Positions 7,995 to 16,437 of a stretch of 64,000 bases of DNA are shown piece by piece. The notes under the pieces are model-generated. The model saw nothing but the letters and a program-made list of their open reading frames with translations, had not been told where the DNA came from and searched no databases. Source of the DNA: Shimia biformata (GTDB lineage: Bacteria; Pseudomonadota; Alphaproteobacteria; Rhodobacterales; Rhodobacteraceae); contig NZ_JAFEJK010000001.1 in assembly GCF_016888515.1 (NCBI RefSeq), positions 961,375-1,025,374 on the forward strand, read 5' to 3'. Position numbers and translations under genes: made by a program. Position 1 is the first letter of the stretch. Every line of letters begins with the position of its first letter.

Positions 7995-8773
7995 TTCTTC
8001 ACCTCTTTCTGAATTTCGGCGATCCGTGCGTCCATCGCTTCAAGGCGGTGCAACACCTCGTCCCGGTAATTGTCGGTCTTGATCACGTCTTCTTCGTGGT
8101 GGGCGTCCTGCATCGAGTTCACGATCAGGCCGACCACAAGGTTCACCACCGCGAAAGTGGTGATCAGGATGAATGGCACGAAAAAGACCCAGGCAAAGGG
8201 ATGCACTTCCATGACCGGGCGTACGATGCCCATCGACCAGCTTTCCAGCGTCATGATCTGGAACAGGGTATAGGCCGACATGCCAAGGTCGCCGAACCAT
8301 TGCGGGAAAGTGTCCGAAAACAGTTTTGTCGCCATCACTGCGCCGACATAAAAAATCATCGCCATTAACAGGAAAACAGAAGCCATGCCGGGCAGGGCCG
8401 AGATAAAGCCCTCGACCACCCTTCGCAGTCGTGGCGCGACCGAAACCACGCGAAGAACCCGCAACACCCGCAGGGTTCGCAGGACCGAGATGCCCGAGCC
8501 CGACGGGATCAGCGCGACCCCCACCACGATCAAATCGAACAGACCCCAGCCAGATTGGAAGAACCGCCAGCCGCGGGCATAGATTTTGGCTACGATCTCG
8601 ACCACGAAAATGGCAAGGCAGATCGTGTCCAGCGTGACGATCAGCGGACCGGCGGCAGCCATGATGCTGGGCGATGTTTCCAGTCCCAGCAGCATGGCGT
8701 TGAAGATGATCACTCCGAGGATGACACGTTGGGTCAGATCACGGTCGAGAAAGGCTTCCAGTTGGGCACGCAT
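7991..8773 (-). CDS. Bacterial voltage-gated sodium channel (NaChBac/NavMs type)
   Basis: 260 residues with the six-TM architecture of one Nav domain: S1 about 16-34, S2 about 45-66, S3 about 77-90, the S4 voltage sensor with Arg at 99, 102, 105 and 108 (RTLRVLRVLRVV), S5 about 130-152, a pore loop, and S6 about 195-220. The selectivity filter TLESWSM (175-181) is the sequence of the well-studied bacterial Nav channels. A C-terminal helix (HHEEDVIKTDN...HRLEAMDARIAEIQKEVKK) should form the tetramerising coiled coil. It acts in the inner membrane as a homotetramer, plausibly for sodium influx linked to motility or pH in a marine cell. First gene of a two-gene unit with the cupin. Confidence 0.92.
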   Translation of the reverse strand: MRAQLEAFLDRDLTQRVILGVIIFNAMLLGLETSPSIMAAAGPLIVTLDTICLAIFVVEIVAKIYARGWRFFQSGWGLFDLIVVGVALIPSGSGISVLRTLRVLRVLRVVSVAPRLRRVVEGFISALPGMASVFLLMAMIFYVGAVMATKLFSDTFPQWFGDLGMSAYTLFQIMTLESWSMGIVRPVMEVHPFAWVFFVPFILITTFAVVNLVVGLIVNSMQDAHHEEDVIKTDNYRDEVLHRLEAMDARIAEIQKEVKK

Positions 8774-8996
8774 GTTGGTTTTCCTTTAGGTCCACGGCGA
8801 TATGCGCCCTGACGGATTGCCCTGCAAGAGGGCAGTATGCAAATCCCCTCAATTGCGGCGCGGTTCCCCCTTTTCAACTCTGTGTGGTTTTGCAACAGTT
8901 TATGCGATTGATGCGACTCCCCGATGTAAATGGGCATTACATTGCCCATATCGGTCTCATGTCGCGGCATAGGATTGATTGCACAGGGAGAGTTTG

Positions 8997-10073
8997 ATGG
9001 CCGATTTTGACGCGCAGGTGCGCGAGTCGCAGGAGCAGGTTGCCTCGGCACAGGCAAAGATTGCCGAACTGACCAGCCGGATCGAAACCGCACGGTCCAA
9101 ACTGAGAAGCGGTGACGACATCTCGATCGATATCGAGAATGCGACGCTCGAGGACGTCCACGCCCATACCGACGTGATGAATGCCAATATCGCAGAGCTG
9201 ATCATGGGGTTGGACGACGTGACGGCAGCATTTTCCAAGGATTTCAGTGAGATGCGCGACAAGACGGGATGGGAGTCCTTTGTTGGCATCTTCAGCCGTG
9301 CCAAATCAGAATCGTTGCGCCAGGATCGGATCCGCACCGCGAATATCGACGACAAGCTGCAGGACCTGATCTCGAAATCCGATGTCATCACCAAACTTCT
9401 GGAAGGCCAGCTTGAGGTGCTGAATGACCAGAAGGAGCGGGTCGAGGCCAACCTGACCGAGACGCTGGACGACCGCGAGGTGACGGTGGGTGAGCTTGAA
9501 GCGTTGCGGGACGAGATCAAGGGAATGGACCCGAAGATCATCGAACTGGAAAACAAGATTTCAGTTGAGCAGGACGCGGCTGCTCGGACCACGCTCGAAT
9601 CGGAACTGGCGGCGCTGAATGCGAAATACAATGAGCTGGTGCAGCAAGAGCAGGTGAAGCTGGCGAAATCGCAGACGCTGGAGCGCTATATAGAAAAGGG
9701 CAAGACCTGGATCGACAGTTTGCAGAACCAGGCGGCGACGCAGATGGTGCTGATCAACAAGCTTCAGACGGACACCAAGCAGCGCGTGGTGCTTTATGAT
9801 GCGTTGACCAAATCGCTGAAGACCGCGCAGCAGCAGGATGTCGCCCACCGTATCAACGAGATCGGAGTTGAGACCGACAAGGAAGCCCAGGCGTCCATGG
9901 CTGCCATCGGCACTGCCACCAATCAGCGCATGGCCGACATGATGGAAGCGCACGAAGGCCACATGGTCTTTGCCCGCGAAGTGCTTGAAGCCAAGGCGAA
10001 GGCCGACGAACGTTTTGCCCGCCGCTTCGAGAAGATCGTCGAGAAACACGACAAGAACCTTTATGGGGCGTAA
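8997..10073 (+). CDS. Cytosolic coiled-coil protein of unknown function (first gene of the AAA cluster)
   Basis: 358 residues from ATG 8997 with GGGAG six bases upstream; an in-frame ATG at 8979 is less likely. No signal peptide or TM segment. Long acidic/basic heptad-like helices run through most of it (for example QVRESQEQVASAQAKIAEL, ETLDDREVTVGELEALRDE, LESELAALNAKYNELVQQE), with a glycine/tryptophan-containing interruption at DKTGWESFVGIFSRAKSES (about 85-103). The overall plan is loosely like the TelA/KlaA 'toxic anion resistance' helical proteins that often accompany AAA ATPases, but I cannot confirm homology. It opens a same-strand series with an unknown protein and a AAA+ ATPase, so a structural or adaptor role in that assembly is an inference. 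Confidence 0.7.
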   Translation: MADFDAQVRESQEQVASAQAKIAELTSRIETARSKLRSGDDISIDIENATLEDVHAHTDVMNANIAELIMGLDDVTAAFSKDFSEMRDKTGWESFVGIFSRAKSESLRQDRIRTANIDDKLQDLISKSDVITKLLEGQLEVLNDQKERVEANLTETLDDREVTVGELEALRDEIKGMDPKIIELENKISVEQDAAARTTLESELAALNAKYNELVQQEQVKLAKSQTLERYIEKGKTWIDSLQNQAATQMVLINKLQTDTKQRVVLYDALTKSLKTAQQQDVAHRINEIGVETDKEAQASMAAIGTATNQRMADMMEAHEGHMVFAREVLEAKAKADERFARRFEKIVEKHDKNLYGA

Positions 10074-10192
10074 TCTTTTGACGAAAAGCGCGATAGCCAA
10101 GGGATCGCGCCCGGAACCGAAGGTGAGCGTATCGTGCCCGCCCTTCGGGGCGGGGATGGGCGTGATCCGGATCGCAGGCGGTCCGAGGGCCG

Positions 10193-11320
10193 ATGATGGC
10201 TGACCACACTCCCAACAAGGACCATGCCGCGCTGACCGACACTTTCGCGTCACGCCGCTATTTCCGCAAGTTCGAGGTTATCACCGACCACCTGACCCGC
10301 GTAGCGGCGACCATGCAGGCCGAGGATCGGCTGACCGAGGAAGAGGCCGAGGTCATCACCCGCTATCTTGTGGCGATCAACTACACTTTTCACGCGCTGA
10401 GCATGAAATACCTGCTGGTTGGGCGGGATACGGGCCGGTTTTTCGGTTCGCTCCAGATGGACACGGTCGAAAGCGGGTTCCCCGTCTTCAACGAAATCCT
10501 GATGATGGCCAATGACGCGCAGCAGGCCGAAAGCCACCTGCGCAACATGCCCTCTGTTGACGCTCTCAAGGACGAAATGGTTCGTCAGATCGTTGGCGAC
10601 CGAGAAATCCCGACCAAGCTGCAATTCGCACTGTCGCAGCGGCTCTATTACGAAGAATTGATGCGCGGCAGCCTGTTCTGGGCGCAGAACCACCCGGTTG
10701 CCATCTGGCTGTCCGGGGTCGAGGATCGTCGCCGCTATCTTGTGCATTGGGCTGTCTATGACAGCCAGATCAACCTGCCCACCATCTACTTGATGGAGGT
10801 TGAGGACACTGGACGAACGGCACTGGCCAAGGATGAAAAACGCTGGCCCGAGGCGCAGGCCCATCTGATGGCGCAAAGCTTGGGGGGGCTGAAGCTGATT
10901 ACCATCGCCAAGGGGTTTGATGAAACCTTTGACGACCTGCACCCCAAACGCCTGCGCCGTATCCACATCGGTCCGATGTATTCCCATGAATACACCTCTC
11001 AATCCGGGCCGCTGCGCGAGGTCCTGGCCACCGCTCGCGCGCCTGAGGGCGAAGATTGGGCCCTTGCCTGGACCGTCGAGGACCTGATTAGCGAGAAGGT
11101 GATCGAGGAACGCTCGGGCTGGTTCGGCACGGTCGAGCGTGAGGTTTTCGCGTTGGACCCGTTTGGCGGACGCGGCGTGGATACCGGGGCGACGCGGATG
11201 GAGCGGTCGATCATCCTGCCGCAACGCCCGTTCCAGACACTGGAAGAACTGAACCCGCCGGGGTTTGGCGCCGTGCAGAAGTTTGTCGTCAGTCCGCAGG
11301 GGCGGGTGTTGAGCTATTGA
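10193..11320 (+). CDS. Conserved-looking protein of unknown function, second gene of the AAA cluster
   Basis: 375 residues, soluble, mixed alpha/beta. I do not recognise a family. Visible features are a helical N-terminal half (RYFRKFEVITDHLTRVAATM, LTEEEAEVITRYLVAINYTF) and a beta-rich second half (HPVAIWLSGVEDRRRYLVHW, INLPTIYLMEVEDTG, RRIHIGPMYSHEYTSQ). No catalytic motif stands out. GAGGG at 10185-10189 is 3 bases from ATG 10193 and 6 from ATG 10196, so the second ATG may be the true start. The 120-bp gap from the coiled-coil gene has GC-rich dyads (CCCGCCC-TTC-GGGGCGGG near 10137-10155). The AAA+ ATPase follows on the same strand after 75 bp, which suggests a functional partner. Confidence 0.72.
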   Translation: MMADHTPNKDHAALTDTFASRRYFRKFEVITDHLTRVAATMQAEDRLTEEEAEVITRYLVAINYTFHALSMKYLLVGRDTGRFFGSLQMDTVESGFPVFNEILMMANDAQQAESHLRNMPSVDALKDEMVRQIVGDREIPTKLQFALSQRLYYEELMRGSLFWAQNHPVAIWLSGVEDRRRYLVHWAVYDSQINLPTIYLMEVEDTGRTALAKDEKRWPEAQAHLMAQSLGGLKLITIAKGFDETFDDLHPKRLRRIHIGPMYSHEYTSQSGPLREVLATARAPEGEDWALAWTVEDLISEKVIEERSGWFGTVEREVFALDPFGGRGVDTGATRMERSIILPQRPFQTLEELNPPGFGAVQKFVVSPQGRVLSY

Positions 11321-11361
11321 GTGGCTCACCGGAATGGCCCTTGGGGCCATGCCTGCGGCAC

Positions 11362-11382
11362 GAGTATTTGAACAAGAAAGAA
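11362..11382 (+). repeat. Short intergenic element, copy near the AAA gene
   Basis: The core GTATTTGAACAAGAAAGAA is preceded by CGA. It is nearly identical to the copy at 57584-57604 (one mismatch in 21 bases). Here it sits between the 375-residue gene and the ATPase gene, after a small dyad (GGCCCTTGGGGCC, near 11336-11348). Confidence 0.6.
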
Positions 11383-11395
11383 AGTTGAGAACCAG

Positions 11396-13330
11396 ATGAG
11401 CTTGCCAATCGACCAGATGGAATTGCGTGAAGAAGATATCCGCAAGCACTACCCGGCGGCGGTTGCGATGCTCGACGGGTTCGACCACACGCCAAGGATT
11501 GCCAAGGGCCGCGAGATGGCGGCGCCCGAGCGGTCATCCGGATTGGCCACGCGGCGGCGGTTCCGATCGACGACGCCGGGGCTGGTGACACGCTCGACCG
11601 CGCGTCCCGAAGGGGTGCATCTGGTCGACCGGATCGAAGGCGCGGATGGCGATGACCCGCTGGTCAGCCCGGCACAGGCGAATGTGATGCACGGGTTGCG
11701 CCGTGCGCTTGCAATTGCGCTGGCGATGGGAGAGCAGTTTGCCGAGGCTACCGGGCTGTCCGATCTGAAGCGCGCCAATCTTGCCGGGTCGCTGGGTGAC
11801 GACAAGCGCGCGACGTTTTCCGAGTTGCTGACTGCCGAGGCGCTGGTGGTTCTCTATGTCTTTGGCAATGCTACGGCATTTCTTCTGGCCGCGCATCAGG
11901 GCGAGGACAGCGTTGAGGTGGGAGAGGTCGAAGAGGTTTTGACCGACAATGCCCAGCTTGCCCTGCATGGAGTGCTTTGGGAACTGGATCAGGACATTGC
12001 GGCGCTGGCGACGGATGATGGCAAGCTGGTGTCCTGTGTCTGTGCCTTTGCCGAACAGGTGATGGAAAAGGTCGCCCTGCGTGCCCAGACCGCCGGGCGG
12101 CTTGAGGCCTTTGCCAGCGCAAGCTGGCGGGTCGAGGCGGACGATCTGACGCTTCAGGGGTTCACCCCGGCGCGCGCCGCCAAGGGCTCGACCCTGACAA
12201 TGACCTTCAAGAAGCCGAACGAGGTGGTCGGCAACCACATCGCCAAATATCAGGCCATGAAGCTTTCAAAGATGCTGATGGCCTATGATTTCGACCGGCG
12301 GCTGAACCCGTTTGCGGAACTGGGGGGCTTCATCTTTACCTTCATGGGCGACGGCAAGCCGGGGACGGGCAAGACGACGCTGATCCAGATGATGGCGGGG
12401 CTGATCAACGACTATTGTCAAGTCGCGGGCTATCCATTCCGCTATCAGAACCTGTCGACGGATAATATCGACAGCTATCAGGGCAAGTCGGGCCAGAATG
12501 CCAAGGCGTTCATCAACAGCATCATCGATCCCATGGTGATCGGTTTTGGCACCATCGACGATATCGACCAGCTGGCAGGCAAGCGAGGGGATCGGCAGTC
12601 TTCGGCGGGGCAGCTGGAGATTACGGCGGTGCTGATGGAGAGCTTTGCCGGGGCCAATACGGTTGTGCGCGGGAATTGCACCTTCGGCATGTTCTCGAAC
12701 TATCCCGAAAACGTCGACGATGCCCTGCGCCAGCGGGCCGGGGCGCGGTTCCTGGTCGACGGGCCACAGACGCGAGAGGACTATATCGACATCCTTGCGC
12801 TGTTGATGGGCAAGAACCATTCGATCCCGTTGGGAGAACATGATCTGTTCGAGGCGCAGGCGATCCAGAAGGCGGTGGCGGCGTCGTTTGAAAGCCACTC
12901 GCGCCCGCATGAAGAGGGGTTGATGAAGGTCTTTGACAGGGTGCATTCCTCGGTCGGTGAGCTGGATACCATCGCCAAGATGGGCACCTATCTGAAGGCC
13001 ATTCAGGAGGCGGATGAACGGTTCACAGGCCGCGCGATCAAGAACATCACGGATGCGGTCAAGGTCCGCGCGATGGACTTTGAACTGCCCGACGAATGGA
13101 TGGAAAACCCTGACCTGTTCCTGTTCAAGGACTATGACACCAAACGTGACATGATCGCCGAGTTGCGCGTGCCGATCACCACGGACATGGTGATCCAGGA
13201 AATCAACCGCTACGCCGATAGCGAGTTCCGCTATGCCGATAAGTCGGACGAGGTCGCGATTGAGGCGATGGTGCGGGACTTTGGCCGTCAGGAAGAGGCG
13301 AAGAAGCGGTATTTGGAGGGGAAGGGGTGA
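11396..13330 (+). CDS. AAA+ ATPase with a long N-terminal region
   Basis: 644 residues. The first ~300 residues are an uncharacterised, mostly helical region with a basic, disordered-looking segment (RRRFRSTTPGLVTRSTARP, about 54-72). The AAA+ module follows: Walker A GDGKPGTGKTT (318-328), a Walker B-like strand VIGFGTIDDID (from about 380), a sensor-like RGNCTFGMFSN and an arginine-finger-like ALRQRAGARF (about 440-455). The 'GKPGTGKT' loop and single module suggest a hexameric remodeller rather than a MoxR; I cannot place it in a named clade. Its stop overlaps the GTG start of the HEPN-like gene (GTGA, 13327-13330). It is the likely engine of the surrounding cluster. Confidence 0.82.
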   Translation: MSLPIDQMELREEDIRKHYPAAVAMLDGFDHTPRIAKGREMAAPERSSGLATRRRFRSTTPGLVTRSTARPEGVHLVDRIEGADGDDPLVSPAQANVMHGLRRALAIALAMGEQFAEATGLSDLKRANLAGSLGDDKRATFSELLTAEALVVLYVFGNATAFLLAAHQGEDSVEVGEVEEVLTDNAQLALHGVLWELDQDIAALATDDGKLVSCVCAFAEQVMEKVALRAQTAGRLEAFASASWRVEADDLTLQGFTPARAAKGSTLTMTFKKPNEVVGNHIAKYQAMKLSKMLMAYDFDRRLNPFAELGGFIFTFMGDGKPGTGKTTLIQMMAGLINDYCQVAGYPFRYQNLSTDNIDSYQGKSGQNAKAFINSIIDPMVIGFGTIDDIDQLAGKRGDRQSSAGQLEITAVLMESFAGANTVVRGNCTFGMFSNYPENVDDALRQRAGARFLVDGPQTREDYIDILALLMGKNHSIPLGEHDLFEAQAIQKAVAASFESHSRPHEEGLMKVFDRVHSSVGELDTIAKMGTYLKAIQEADERFTGRAIKNITDAVKVRAMDFELPDEWMENPDLFLFKDYDTKRDMIAELRVPITTDMVIQEINRYADSEFRYADKSDEVAIEAMVRDFGRQEEAKKRYLEGKG

Positions 13331-14040
13331 ATTCGGTTCCTCTTTGGGCTACTGGGCCTGCGGAAATTCTTGGACATGCATTCGAATTGTTGGAGGTGGA
13401 CTCCGACAGCAAAAGGCGACTTGCAATGATATGCATCGACAATGCTGTTGAGTTGGCGATGCAAACATACATTTCTTTGCCAAAGCGACTAACTGGAGTG
13501 GAGGTTAGTAGACGTCAGAGAGACGATATCTGTTCGAGTTTCGTTTCATTGCTTGATGGTTTGGAAGAGCACGCTTCTGAGCGGTTGGTTGGCATCAATC
13601 TAGGTGAGGTAGAGTGGTTCCATAGGTTGCGGAACGAGCTTTATCATCAAGGAAATGGCTTGACTGTTGAAAGAGCGAAAGCAGAGGCCTATTCACAGAT
13701 AGCTTTGGAGATGTACCGAGCGTTGTTCGGGGTGACACTGGTATTCAAGCAAACCTCCTCAGCTTTGAGGTTAGGTGCATTTTTGGAAAAATGGATTGAG
13801 CTTGAAAAGCTTGTTTCTGGTGACGGAGGCTCAACCAAAAGAGACTTCAATAGGCGCGCTTTGGCCATTTTGTCGTCGCGACAAGGCTACGAGTCCAAAG
13901 ACTACGATGAGTACTCGCAACTTCGGTCACTTAGAAACACGGTTGTTCACGGCGGCAGAGACCCAGAAGAGGCCATTTCTGACGAAGTTTTTGCGCGAAT
14001 GGATAGGTTGTTAGAGAAGATCAGGGATTTGTCCACATGA
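13327..14040 (+). CDS. HEPN-like protein with two RNxxxH motifs (lower-GC inserted gene)
   Basis: 237 residues from GTG 13327, overlapping the ATPase stop by 4 bp. All-helical, with two motifs of the HEPN type: RNELYH (Arg102-His107, in WFHRLRNELYHQG) and RNTVVH (Arg203-His208, in LRSLRNTVVHGGRDPEEA). RN-x3-H is the catalytic signature of HEPN ribonucleases, although many HEPN proteins with it are structural. The coding sequence is much poorer in G+C than its neighbours and uses A/T-ending codons (tct, gtt, aga, tta), consistent with recent acquisition. The flanking genes are GC-rich and in the same orientation, so it looks like an insertion into the cluster. A role as an RNase toxin or abortive-infection effector is inference; no obvious antitoxin gene is adjacent. 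Confidence 0.7.
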   Translation: MNSVPLWATGPAEILGHAFELLEVDSDSKRRLAMICIDNAVELAMQTYISLPKRLTGVEVSRRQRDDICSSFVSLLDGLEEHASERLVGINLGEVEWFHRLRNELYHQGNGLTVERAKAEAYSQIALEMYRALFGVTLVFKQTSSALRLGAFLEKWIELEKLVSGDGGSTKRDFNRRALAILSSRQGYESKDYDEYSQLRSLRNTVVHGGRDPEEAISDEVFARMDRLLEKIRDLST

Positions 14041-14158
14041 CCAACGACCTATCCCCCGGCGCAGCCGCGATGCGCCCGACCCGCCCCACAGGGCGGGCGC
14101 ATTCTGCACTCACCCTCGGGCCGGGTGCGTCGCTGGCCTTTGGCGAACGGAGGGATAA

Positions 14159-15502
14159 ATGCACCGATTAATCCAACGCGGCCTGATGTTCGGCAACCTA
14201 GTCGAGGTGTCCTCGCCCGCCTTGGTCGAGCGGTATAACCGTGCGCTGAAACATCTGACCGGCAAGACCACCAGCCTCACCGATTTTCACATCGACATCT
14301 CGGGCTATTCGCCTGAGATCGGGGATGAGTTGGACGATCACCTTTACCTCAACCACGGCGGTTGCAACCGGCAGTTCATCCTGCTCACGACCGAGCAGAA
14401 GACCGCGCCGCTGCTCAACGTTCAATTCTCGACCAGCCGCGACATTCTGAAATCCTTCATCACCCGCAACGAACCCCAGCTTTTTGCGCTGACCGCGCGG
14501 GATGCGGTGGCGGGTGAGCTTGTGAACTCGGTCTATTCGGTCGCCGATCCCGTGCGCCTGTTCGATATCCGCAAGATCCGGGTCGAGGCGGATACCACCA
14601 CGGGCACGGTGCAGAATGCTGAAAAACTGGGACGGATGGTCGACCGCTTCAAACAGGAAGAGGACGCCTGGTTCGATGACGTGCTGATTGCCGACATGAT
14701 CTCGGTCGCCAAGGAGACGGGCGATGTGACACGCAACCCAGTGCGGCTTGAGCAAATGGAGTTCGCTCAGGCTAATTTCTGGACCGCGCATTTCGGCGGG
14801 CTTTACATTTTCAAAGAGGTCGACCATCCCGCCGTGATCGCAATGAGCGGCAAACAGGGGCTTGAGGACCTGCCGATCAAGTACGTCTTTGACCCAACCG
14901 ACCGGAACCGCATTGCCAAGTTCTTCGACTATGACAAGCTGGTCGAGCCGATCGTGAAAGCACGCGGCATCGATGCCGCCGCGATCCTGCGCCAGAAGAT
15001 GGATTTCATCGTGGTGGATGCGGCGCAGGATGCCGGGGTCGACCTGACCGGCGCCACCCGGCGCGATATCCGCGCGCTGGCGCGGGCCCATGCCGACGAC
15101 CTGCCGGAAGAGTTTCACGCCCTGCGCGCACTGGTGAACTGGGCCGAGGATGACGGGCCGTGGCCGCGCATCACCAGCGATCACCCGGCCTATTTCTATA
15201 CGCTGCGGGCGGCGGATACGCCGGATGCGGCGCTGGTCAATATGCTGTTGGCGGAACTGGCACCCAAGGATGTGCGACAGCTGTTCATCTGTCACAAGGA
15301 AGCGTTCTATCGCGCGTATCGCACCTGGTCGGACACCAAGCGGTCCTATGTTGCCGATTTCCTGACCCGCGAATACCAGGTCGACAAGGCAGGTGCGCGC
15401 GCCGCGCTTTTCGGCCATGATGCCCCCATGCAGGAACCGCCCCCGCCGCCCCGTGACGATTTGATCGCGCGGGTCGGACCTTGGGGTGCGGTAAGGAGAT
15501 AG
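14159..15502 (+). CDS. Unknown 447-residue protein of the AAA cluster
   Basis: 447 residues, soluble, no signal peptide. I do not recognise the family with certainty, although it has the look of a protein conserved in Rhodobacteraceae. Readable segments: MHRLIQRGLMFGNLVEVSSP, FHIDISGYSPEIGDELDDHLYLNH, QFILLTTEQKTAPLLNVQFSTS, then a helical C-terminal part ending in a proline-rich stretch (QEPPPPPRDD). CGGAGGGA at 14149-14155 supports ATG 14159. The 118-bp spacer from the HEPN-like gene has the chromosome's normal high GC, so the insertion boundary lies close to 14040. It is followed after 3 bp by a two-TM protein. Its constant association with the ATPase here suggests a subunit or substrate of it. 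Confidence 0.7.
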   Translation: MHRLIQRGLMFGNLVEVSSPALVERYNRALKHLTGKTTSLTDFHIDISGYSPEIGDELDDHLYLNHGGCNRQFILLTTEQKTAPLLNVQFSTSRDILKSFITRNEPQLFALTARDAVAGELVNSVYSVADPVRLFDIRKIRVEADTTTGTVQNAEKLGRMVDRFKQEEDAWFDDVLIADMISVAKETGDVTRNPVRLEQMEFAQANFWTAHFGGLYIFKEVDHPAVIAMSGKQGLEDLPIKYVFDPTDRNRIAKFFDYDKLVEPIVKARGIDAAAILRQKMDFIVVDAAQDAGVDLTGATRRDIRALARAHADDLPEEFHALRALVNWAEDDGPWPRITSDHPAYFYTLRAADTPDAALVNMLLAELAPKDVRQLFICHKEAFYRAYRTWSDTKRSYVADFLTREYQVDKAGARAALFGHDAPMQEPPPPPRDDLIARVGPWGAVRR

Positions 15503-15505
15503 GCG

Positions 15506-15772
15506 ATGCTGGGACTGTTGCGACTGATCTTTTTCGGGTTCATCTTCCTGACGATCGTCTATGTGATCGTATCGGCCTGGTCACGCTCGGTTAGGCGGGG
15601 CAAGCTGAAGACGTGGTGGGAGGAAGAAGGCAGGCCCGGCGACCTTGAGACCTATGTCGAGCAAGGTCTGAAGGAATATGATGGATCGCTTCGGCGAAAG
15701 CTGATCTGGGGGGTCTATATCGTGCCGACAGTTCTGGTCGTCACCATCGTCTATGTGACGAATTTCATGTAA
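15506..15772 (+). CDS. Small two-TM membrane protein
   Basis: 88 residues with one TM helix at each end (about 4-24, LLRLIFFGFIFLTIVYVIV; and about 67-86, LIWGVYIVPTVLVVTIVYV) and a charged, cytosolic or periplasmic middle (RRGKLKTWWEEEGRPGD). AAGGAGATAGGCG precedes the ATG. The gene starts 3 bp after the 447-residue protein and 11 bp before the DUF1523 gene, so all three are in one transcript. Function unknown. Confidence 0.75.
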   Translation: MLGLLRLIFFGFIFLTIVYVIVSAWSRSVRRGKLKTWWEEEGRPGDLETYVEQGLKEYDGSLRRKLIWGVYIVPTVLVVTIVYVTNFM

Positions 15773-15783
15773 GGGGGCCGGAA

Positions 15784-16437
15784 ATGGTCTATGTCAAATG
15801 GGGATTTCGCATCCTGTTCTGGGTGCTGATCGCCGCGTTTTTCCATTACACGCTGCCGCAGTATGACGTGGTTCGGATCGCCGACACCTATGAAAAACGG
15901 GTCGATTTCGGCGAGAACTCGATCTTCTGGGCGCGCGAACATGCAGGCGAGGCGACCGGGACGATCAACCGCGACGTCTTTTTCATCCAGACGTTTCGCG
16001 CGAACGAACGGCCCATGGTCTATCGCAACGAGGACACCGGTTGGAGCTGGCCGCCCTATTTCAAATTTGACACGTCGAACCTGCAGGCCAAGGCGACGGA
16101 CCTCAAATCGACCAAGGAGAACCCGAAGTGGGTGGCCGTGAAACACTATGGCTGGCGTAACGAGTTCATGTCGATCTATCCTAATGCCACCAATGTCTGG
16201 CAGGTCGAGGGGCCGGATGTCCTGATTATCCCCTGGATTTCAATTGGTATCCTGATCGTTTTCTTTGCCGTTTTCTGGGCGGTCTGGGTGCGCTGGAAGC
16301 GTTTCCGCGCGCGCCGGATCGATCCTGTGCTTCAGGACGTCGGTGACAGCTTCGACGCGGCCGGCGACAACCTTGCCGACAAGCGCAACCGCTTTGCGCG
16401 CTGGCTGGACACGTGGCGGGAAAAACCAAGGAAATGA
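15784..16437 (+). CDS. DUF1523 family membrane protein
   Basis: 217 residues. One N-terminal TM helix (about 7-25) and one near 155-178 flank a periplasm-facing domain with the conserved DUF1523 segments DVVRIADTYEKRVDFGENS, RDVFFIQTFR, VYRNEDTGWSWPPYFKFDTS, KWVAVKHYGWRNEFMSIYPNA. The C-terminal tail (RWKRFRARRIDPVLQDVGDS) is charged and cytosolic. GGGGCCGGAA lies before ATG 15784. The stop overlaps the next gene's ATG (ATGA at 16434-16437). The family has no known function. Confidence 0.82.
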   Translation: MVYVKWGFRILFWVLIAAFFHYTLPQYDVVRIADTYEKRVDFGENSIFWAREHAGEATGTINRDVFFIQTFRANERPMVYRNEDTGWSWPPYFKFDTSNLQAKATDLKSTKENPKWVAVKHYGWRNEFMSIYPNATNVWQVEGPDVLIIPWISIGILIVFFAVFWAVWVRWKRFRARRIDPVLQDVGDSFDAAGDNLADKRNRFARWLDTWREKPRK

